From Lineus longissimus (lineage: Eukaryota > Nemertea > Pilidiophora > Heteronemertea > Lineidae): a stretch of DNA of 64,000 nt. The notes below the pieces were generated by a model. It was not told the origin of the DNA. It ran no database searches and worked only from the letters and a program-made list of their open reading frames with translations. Both the position numbers and the translations under genes were made by a program. This document shows, in pieces, positions 62,801 through 64,000 of this stretch (the first letter of the stretch is position 1; each line of letters opens with the position of its first letter). Location: positions 1,426,001 to 1,490,000 of the forward strand of contig NC_088325.1 in assembly GCF_910592395.1 (NCBI RefSeq). The letters run 5' to 3'.

Positions 62801-64000
62801 GCTGAAGTATTGTATCAGAATTAGTTCAGTGATCAATTTTCCGTTTCTGTTTTGAAATAATTGGAGTATAATTAGTTAATTAAACTCTTTTGTTGATGGT
62901 TTCTCTGACGTAAACATTGCAAATTATGACAGATGGAAGAATGAAGTTCTTTCATTTCTTTGATACACCTTTCCCTGTGAAGTATAAAATTTTACAAAAA
63001 AGTTTTTGATCAGTGACAATAGAGGATATCAGTGTACTGTAAACCTTCTCTGTACATTTTCTATTATCTATAAGAAAACCGAAATTCGCCAGCCTTTTTG
63101 CAAAAACTTTTACACTATCTCATCTTGAAGAATACTTGATTGTTTTCCGTTTGTTTATCACTTGGATATCTCCTCTATCAGAAGCCTTTTGAATCAGTAC
63201 CATTTTACTTCCGAAATCAAAATACTGGCCACGGCATTCACACCAGATCCAAGAAACATTGATTCTACGTCAATTTCGAAGGACTTAAACTGTAGCAAAG
63301 ATGAGTTTCAACGCTATCATACGTCTCAATCAATTTTTTGTCCATTCTATGCAACTCCCATTAAACGGCTTTCTCAAAATCATCCTTTCCATTTCAGACA
63401 ATCCTGTATGTATCAGACCTTGCCAGGAAGGATCGAAAACACCTCTCAAAGAAATACAAACTCTACCATTGGAACCTTATCACAATTGCAATCTTCTACG
63501 GTCTTCCCGTGATACAACTGGTCATCACGTATCAAAAGGTTGGTATAACCCATTCGTTAATAAGTTTAATTACCTCATCAAGCTGATGAAATCGTCTTGT
63601 AAATACCACAGAACTTCTCTCCTGTTCTGTTGAAGTTTTCAAGAGCACACTGTCAAAATCTGAAAAAAGATAACTTGGTTTCAAAATAGAACAAAATTGG
63701 TTTTAGGCCTAATTTTGTTGTTTGGTGTTTCTCCTTCAGTTAACCCCTTAGACTCGACACTAGCATTAGTTACAAAACTTGTTTTGAAAAACTTGCGCAG
63801 GAAACAAAATATTGTGGGCTACCCACTTGGCATAGAGAACGAAACAACTGGGTATCTTTCATTTCTTCCTCATAAACCTTCATCCTAGAAATAAAAGGCA
63901 TCATATTCTTTTTTTGGCTGCTATGAATAAGCTGTAGTGTACTACCCGCCCTAATACCATGATTCTAATTCCAGGTCCTCCATGTCACAGGCGATGAGGA
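27265..64000 (+). CDS. SIDT: SID-1 transmembrane family protein (SIDT), 3' end beyond window
   Basis: Multi-pass protein of the SID-1/SIDT family, linked to dsRNA and cholesterol handling at plasma or lysosomal membranes. Firm coding exons: 27265-27507, 37362-37483, 43732-43893, 44876-45020, 45579-45662, 46112-46208, 46646-46684, 52548-52616, 52784-52877, 53355-53398, 53962-53979, 56396-56467, 57652-57726, 58196-58249, 59792-59836, 60338-60474, 63398-63538, and 63975 to the edge. Frame is kept throughout (500 codons to 60474). Order: signal peptide ([12 protein letters not shown]), beta-rich extracellular part with [40 protein letters not shown] and N-glycosylation sites NGT, NAS, NIT. The first membrane helix is in 52784-52877. 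An acidic cytosolic linker ends in [12 protein letters not shown], then [10 protein letters not shown] and the start of helix 2 ([15 protein letters not shown]). These match vertebrate SIDT1/2 block by block. The remaining helices lie to the right. Confidence 0.95.
28132..28535 (+). mobile_element. LINE 3' end (CR1/L2-type), 5' truncated
   Basis: The reading frame ends in [26 protein letters not shown] and [13 protein letters not shown], the C-terminal signature of non-LTR reverse-transcriptase proteins. Only this tail remains; no polymerase motifs. Confidence 0.8.
28690..28893 (-). mobile_element. tRNA-derived SINE, family C
   Basis: Minus-strand head with GGCTTAGTGGAC (A box) and GGGTTTGATTCC (B box). 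The body with GGAGGAAAC is shared with 45403-45543. Confidence 0.65.
28932..29115. mobile_element. Pogo-like MITE
   Basis: TACAGCGGAACCTCCC to GAGGTTCTATTGTA. TA flanked. Confidence 0.8.
29262..29389. mobile_element. Pogo-like MITE, partial, opposite orientation
   Basis: GCTGTCCTGATTAGAGAGG to GGAGGTTTCACTGTA. The left end is missing. Confidence 0.7.
30738..30920. repeat. Dispersed 180-bp repeat, copy 2
   Basis: Same sequence and orientation as 9893-10075. Confidence 0.7.
32806..33212. mobile_element. Pogo-like MITE fragment and near-full copy
   Basis: 32806-32838 is only an end (GGAGGTTCCACTGTA). 33033-33212 runs from GAGAACCTCTCTATTAAGG to TAAGAGAATTTCCACTCT. Unrelated sequence separates them. 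Confidence 0.65.
33580..33873 (-). mobile_element. tRNA-derived SINE, family B, copy 1
   Basis: Minus-strand head with GTGGGTTCGACTCC (B box). The body carries GAGCACCTACTGGTTGCTCC and ends in CAAAGCGCTTTG-type sequence. Copies at 47985-48205 and 53078-53285. Confidence 0.75.
34112..34460 (+). mobile_element. LINE 3' end (CR1/L2-type), 5' truncated
   Basis: Frame with [18 protein letters not shown] and [10 protein letters not shown], then a tail GGCGCTTTACAAATTC and TTTA repeats. A different element from 28132-28535. Confidence 0.8.
35130..36010. repeat. 18-bp minisatellite, about 48 units
   Basis: Unit GCCACTGCCCGACACTGT. Open in most frames on both strands (up to about 320 codons) since 18 is a multiple of 3 and the unit lacks stops. 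Intronic and unlike any SIDT block, so not coding in this gene. Confidence 0.93.
36358..36481. repeat. Inverted-repeat element (hairpin), 124 bp
   Basis: Arms GATATGAATAAAGACTAGC and its near-perfect inverse, outermost ATTGGG/CCCAAT. A MITE of unknown class. Confidence 0.7.
36567..36940 (-). repeat. Tandem array of tRNA-like units, about 6 x 65 bp
   Basis: Each unit on the minus strand has GTGCAGTGGTTGGACTC (A-box-like) and GGTTCAATCCCCAC (B box), the arrangement of a tRNA or SINE head. The loops differ between units. Real tRNA folding is not convincing, so this is an amplified SINE head. Confidence 0.7.
37152..37319. mobile_element. Pogo-like MITE, left end worn
   Basis: CACCTCTCTATTAAGGACA to GAGGTTCTATTGTA. 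Ends about 45 bp before SIDT exon 2. Confidence 0.7.
37362..37483 (+). CDS. SIDT: SIDT coding exon 2
   Basis: 122 nt, entered in phase 0 and left in phase 2, with donor TGT|GTAAGT. It encodes TTAVRIRV, then PVLFVVRQE and [13 protein letters not shown], the block expected between the signal-peptide exon and the SRTLC exon. It joins 27507 and 43732 in frame. An inner GT at 37471 would give the wrong phase. Confidence 0.93.
37522..37747. mobile_element. Inverted-repeat MITE with about 91-bp arms
   Basis: GTGACCCGCTCTACCAAAAC and on, almost perfectly mirrored at the right, around a 38-bp centre. GTGACCC family. It starts about 40 bp after the donor of SIDT exon 2. Confidence 0.85.
38151..38385 (-). 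mobile_element. tRNA-derived SINE, family A, copy 2
   Basis: Better preserved than 3752-3996: minus-strand GGCCTAGTGGTTGAGG and GAAGGTCGAAGGTTC. A truncated GTGACCC MITE (38391-38570) follows. Confidence 0.75.
38775..38895. repeat. Hairpin TAGCTCAGC/GCTGAGCTA and (GTCT)n microsatellite
   Basis: TAGCTCAGCTGAAAAGCTGA and on forms a short hairpin at 38776-38798, followed by about 17 tetranucleotide repeats at 38826-38890. The following 200 bp look like the body of a dispersed repeat. Confidence 0.8.
39292..40075 (+). CDS. Possible two-exon micro-gene nested in SIDT intron 2
   Basis: Exon 1 39292-39327 starts with ATG and encodes [12 protein letters not shown], ending at GAG|GTAAGT. Exon 2 39929-40075 starts after TTTTGCAG in the same phase (0) and encodes [20 protein letters not shown], then a basic end IIRRARQF and TAG. 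Total 60 aa, predicted basic and without signal peptide or membrane segment. An AATAAA follows 45 nt later (40120-40125). The DNA before the ATG (39200-39290) is CpG-bearing, unlike nearby introns, as a promoter would be. I recognise no family. It could instead be a noncoding RNA, an alternative SIDT first exon that never joins, or transposon remains. Confidence 0.5.
40120..40125 (+). terminator. Poly(A) signal after the micro-gene
   Basis: AATAAA 45 nt past the TAG at 40073-40075. It supports an independent transcript end within the SIDT intron, but AATAAA is common in AT-rich DNA. Confidence 0.4.
40644..41652. mobile_element. PIF/Harbinger-like element, non-autonomous, nested
   Basis: Ends GGCCGCGTATCCATAGG and inverse CCTATGGATACGCAGCC, with TAA directly repeated at 40641-40643 and 41653-41655. 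A 3-bp TWA duplication is characteristic of PIF/Harbinger. A MADF-like frame lies inside. Inserted in the element 40261-41994. Confidence 0.75.
40722..41130. mobile_element. Inner inverted-repeat element
   Basis: GCTGCGCTTACACCAC at the left and GTGGTGTAAGTGCGGC at the right, with TTGGTGGACC also mirrored. Third nesting level. Target duplication not clear. Confidence 0.6.
41206..41685 (-). pseudogene. MADF-like transposon reading frame, degenerate
   Basis: Within a 159-codon minus-strand frame the segment [20 protein letters not shown], then DDYHNKHD, matches the start of the MADF DNA-binding fold (LIxxV-x5-LWD-x5-DY). The rest of the domain (aromatic-rich second half) is missing after CCLK. 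PIF/Harbinger elements carry such Myb/MADF-type proteins, so it fits the surrounding element. Confidence 0.55.
42582..42745. mobile_element. MITE, CCCGCCATACACG family, diverged
   Basis: CGTGTATGTCGGG and TATAGCATTTG-type segments shared with 43264-43420 and with a fragment at 38750-38775. Confidence 0.55.
43264..43420. mobile_element. MITE, CCCGCCATACACG family, full copy
   Basis: Ends CCCGCCATACACGATCCCAT and ATGGCATCGTGTATGGCGGG, 157 bp, no coding frame. Confidence 0.75.
43732..43893 (+). CDS. SIDT: SIDT coding exon 3
   Basis: 162 nt, entered in phase 2 and left in phase 2. It encodes [12 protein letters not shown] and FYVDVSSSS, strong family blocks. The 3' part of this exon and its donor are copied again just downstream (43940-44125). 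Confidence 0.95.
43940..44125 (+). pseudogene. Decayed tandem copies of the 3' half of SIDT exon 3
   Basis: CTCAATGAATGCTTCTCTGT, the donor context GACGTAAGT and the intron start with CTTGAGCAAGGCACTTTAC recur 130-140 bp after the real ones. A shorter third piece is near 44075. The copies contain in-frame stops, so they are duplicated exon debris. Confidence 0.7.
44130..44640. repeat. About 180-bp tandem repeat, 2.7 units
   Basis: Each unit has CCATTTCATCAACAAAAAC, CAGCTATTTACA and GGGGTCCAGTT. Diverged. Confidence 0.65.
45403..45543 (-). mobile_element. tRNA-derived SINE, family C, copy 2
   Basis: Shares AATGTAAGTAGGAGGAAAC and the CCGGGAATTGAACCGGGACC B-box region with 28690-28893. Confidence 0.65.
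45730..45890. repeat. Inverted-repeat element, 160 bp
   Basis: GGTAGAATGGGGTAATTGTA at the left is mirrored by TACGATTACCCCATTCTACC at the right. Inner GGGGCTAC motifs repeat. MITE-like, in a SIDT intron. Confidence 0.75.
46260..46560. repeat. About 150-bp tandem duplication
   Basis: GCACATG-CCTGTTGTCTGAGAAATATA and TGTTGTGAAGTCATATTT occur twice in order. Confidence 0.65.
46646..46684 (+). CDS. SIDT: SIDT 39-nt microexon
   Basis: Phase 1 in and phase 1 out. It encodes [12 protein letters not shown] between the extracellular exon ending at 46208 and 52548. Both splice borders fit. The peptide is not itself a recognisable family block, so it may be optional. Confidence 0.6.
47039..47390. mobile_element. 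Two pogo-like MITEs in direct tandem
   Basis: Copy 1 ends at GAGGTTCTACTGTA (47219) and copy 2 begins immediately (GTTAAACCTCTCTATTAAGG). The two share one TA. Copy 2 is more diverged. Confidence 0.75.
47985..48205 (-). mobile_element. tRNA-derived SINE, family B, copy 2
   Basis: GTGGGTTCGACTCC on the minus strand and GAGCACCTTCGGGTTGCTCC body. Confidence 0.75.
49120..50460. repeat. 58-bp minisatellite, about 23 units
   Basis: Unit GTAGAGTCCACGCAAGCTAC plus TTTCTCACTTGGTGGGATC and TTCTCTGACCAGAG. Highly homogeneous, no spacers. Largest array in the window. Confidence 0.93.
50510..50650 (-). mobile_element. tRNA-derived SINE, family D, copy 2
   Basis: Minus strand GCCTAGTGGTTAACACTGC (A box) and GTTCGAACCC (B box, present twice by a small duplication). 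Confidence 0.7.
51100..51355. repeat. Short palindromic motif cluster
   Basis: GCCGGGCTTGCCAAACAG-like and its inverse TTTGGCAAGCCG recur about six times in 250 bp. Class unknown. Confidence 0.5.
52052..52469. mobile_element. Tc1/mariner-type MITE, about 38-bp inverted ends
   Basis: TCAGTTCGGCAAACGTCAAA at the left, TTTGACGTTTGCCGAACTGA at the right, both flanked by TA. Followed 78 bp later by SIDT exon 52548-52616. Confidence 0.8.
52670..52755. mobile_element. Pogo-like MITE, right half
   Basis: GGGACCAAAACTGGTATCC to GGGAGGTTCGACTGTA. Sits in the 167-bp intron between exons 52616 and 52784. Confidence 0.75.
53078..53285 (-). mobile_element. tRNA-derived SINE, family B, copy 3
   Basis: GCAGCGGTGGCGCAGTAGAA (A-box side) and GTGGGTTCGACTTCC (B box) on the minus strand. 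Best preserved of the three. Confidence 0.8.
53962..53979 (+). CDS. SIDT: SIDT 18-nt microexon (linker)
   Basis: TTTGGTTTCAG precedes it and GGTATG follows. It runs phase 1 to phase 1 and encodes about SAKML after the first membrane helix. Inclusion does not change frame, so it could be a cassette. Called from splice sites and phase only. Confidence 0.45.
   Translation, partial: KVQKC
54150..54202 (+). CDS. SIDT: Possible SIDT alternative terminal or poison exon
   Basis: A strong 3' splice site (TTTTTTCTTACAG) starts an open frame in the correct phase, [17 protein letters not shown] then TGA at 54200-54202. If spliced after 53398 or 53979 it would end the protein just past the first membrane helix. 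A weak donor (GTGACT at 54199) would break the phase. Not supported by homology. Confidence 0.35.
54223..54505. mobile_element. Two adjacent inverted-repeat MITEs
   Basis: 54223-54313 has ACAAGGTGACCCGGAA/GGGCCACCCTGT ends and a CACAATAGA/TCTATTGTG core. 54351-54505 has AAATCCTAAAGCAATCAGAA and its inverse. Confidence 0.75.
54540..54890. repeat. About 170-bp tandem duplication
   Basis: CCTGGTAATGCCTAAGAGTA to GGAGTGATTTTA occurs twice almost unchanged. Confidence 0.8.
54901..54927 (+). CDS. SIDT: Possible SIDT 27-nt cassette exon
   Basis: CTCTTTACAG before and GGTATG after, phase 1 to phase 1. It encodes DSCMAECF. Frame-neutral. Splice sites alone support it. Confidence 0.3.
55020..55360. 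repeat. About 170-bp tandem duplication, diverged
   Basis: CTCCACATAAGCATTT, GCATTGTGGTGTG and GAACTATTGGATCAAGT recur in order. Confidence 0.65.
55826..55861 (+). CDS. SIDT: Possible SIDT 36-nt cassette exon
   Basis: CTCTTCCAG before and GGTGTAATG after, phase 1 to phase 1. It encodes [11 protein letters not shown], an acidic Ser-rich piece like the neighbouring linker exons. Reading past the donor stays open to another GTAAGA near 55947. Confidence 0.3.
55976..56059 (+). CDS. SIDT: Possible SIDT alternative terminal exon
   Basis: TTTGCAG begins an in-phase frame, [20 protein letters not shown] and further, to TAA at 56057-56059. It contains tyrosine-based YxxM/YxxY-like strings as found in SIDT sorting regions. 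It would truncate the protein after one membrane helix. No homology beyond composition. Confidence 0.3.
56185..56255. repeat. 19-bp tandem repeat, 4 units
   Basis: CTGTATAGCAGGGTATGCT repeated. Intronic. Confidence 0.85.
56396..56467 (+). CDS. SIDT: SIDT linker exon, phase 1-1
   Basis: 72 nt encoding [20 protein letters not shown], acidic, flanked by TTGTAG and GGTACAG. Its end resembles the later [16 protein letters not shown] block, which suggests an internally duplicated exon. In-frame if skipped. Confidence 0.7.
57652..57726 (+). CDS. SIDT: SIDT linker exon, phase 1-1
   Basis: 75 nt with a TTTTTTCTCTTCAG acceptor and GGTGGG donor. It encodes [20 protein letters not shown], similar in place and tone to the Gly/Ser/Tyr-rich linker of vertebrate SIDT2. 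In-frame if skipped. Confidence 0.8.
58196..58249 (+). CDS. SIDT: SIDT linker exon, phase 1-1, with a second acceptor
   Basis: 54 nt encoding [18 protein letters not shown] second acceptor 27 nt upstream (CCCACAG ending at 58168) is also in frame and would add about nine residues (PCTISPLPG). In-frame if skipped. Confidence 0.75.
59040..59410. repeat. 22/15-bp compound tandem repeat
   Basis: GTGATTGGCCATTATAGAAT and GCCATTATAGGATCT units in irregular alternation. Confidence 0.9.
59792..59836 (+). CDS. SIDT: SIDT linker exon, phase 1-1
   Basis: 45 nt encoding [14 protein letters not shown] between a TTTATTTTAG acceptor and GGTACT donor. In-frame if skipped. Confidence 0.7.
60338..60474 (+). 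CDS. SIDT: SIDT linker exon with conserved acidic block
   Basis: 137 nt, phase 1 in and phase 0 out. It encodes [20 protein letters not shown] then IIRTK, matching vertebrate SSVEEDDYDTLTDIDSDK. The tyrosine of the YDTL sorting-type motif is phenylalanine here. Confidence 0.93.
60475..63397. other. SIDT intron before helix-2 exon
   Basis: Contains a MITE-like repeat (61137-61350) and a full pogo-like copy (61532-61711). The rest is unique, with no supported gene. Confidence 0.55.
61532..61711. mobile_element. Pogo-like MITE
   Basis: TACAGTGGAACCTCCCTTAG to GAGGTTCTCCTGTA. TA flanked, near full length. Confidence 0.8.

Overview
The window is nuclear DNA from an invertebrate animal, probably a marine bilaterian. 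The evidence is long spliceosomal introns with GT..AG borders, animal gene families (mitochondrial malic enzyme, ribosomal protein S19, a nuclear receptor, a SID-1 family membrane protein), and a heavy load of tRNA-derived SINEs, LINE tails, short DNA transposons and minisatellites. I cannot fix the phylum from this sequence alone. No bacterial-type operon, CRISPR array or viral gene is visible.

Layout. (1) 518-7596, minus strand: a complete 10-exon malic enzyme of about 638 aa. Its introns carry a 90-bp and a 65-bp minisatellite. (2) 8758-11502, minus: ribosomal protein S19, four coding exons, 151 aa, preceded by a 5' UTR intron. Two introns each hold an identical 63-nt C/D-box snoRNA-like sequence. 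(3) 11503-18677: repeat-rich spacer. (4) 18678-25367, minus: an orphan nuclear receptor of about 487 aa in six coding exons. Its ligand-binding domain looks like the NR3/ERR type, but its DNA-recognition P-box is of the RXR/NR4 type. (5) 25368-27264: 5' exon(s) of the receptor and a probable head-to-head promoter. (6) 27265 to the right edge, plus: a SID-1 transmembrane family gene (SIDT), incomplete at its 3' end. Coding exons cover the signal peptide, the extracellular domain, the first transmembrane helix, a cytosolic linker built from a run of small phase-1/phase-1 exons, and the start of the second transmembrane helix. The exon junctions I chose keep frame from 27265 through 63538.

Nested in SIDT intron 2 is a possible two-exon micro-gene (39292-40075, 60 aa). 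Beside it lies a nested DNA transposon (40261-41994) whose middle layer looks like a PIF/Harbinger element carrying a MADF-like reading frame.

Repeats fill most introns. The commonest is a pogo/Tigger-like miniature element (about 16 full or partial copies) with CAGTGGAACCTC-type ends, TA flanks and an internally palindromic body. Four tRNA-derived SINE families, two LINE 3' tails, several inverted-repeat elements and about ten tandem arrays account for most other long reading frames.

The host genes have no obvious shared pathway. S19 acts in the 40S ribosome, malic enzyme in mitochondria, the receptor in the nucleus, and SIDT in membranes linked to RNA or lipid transport.
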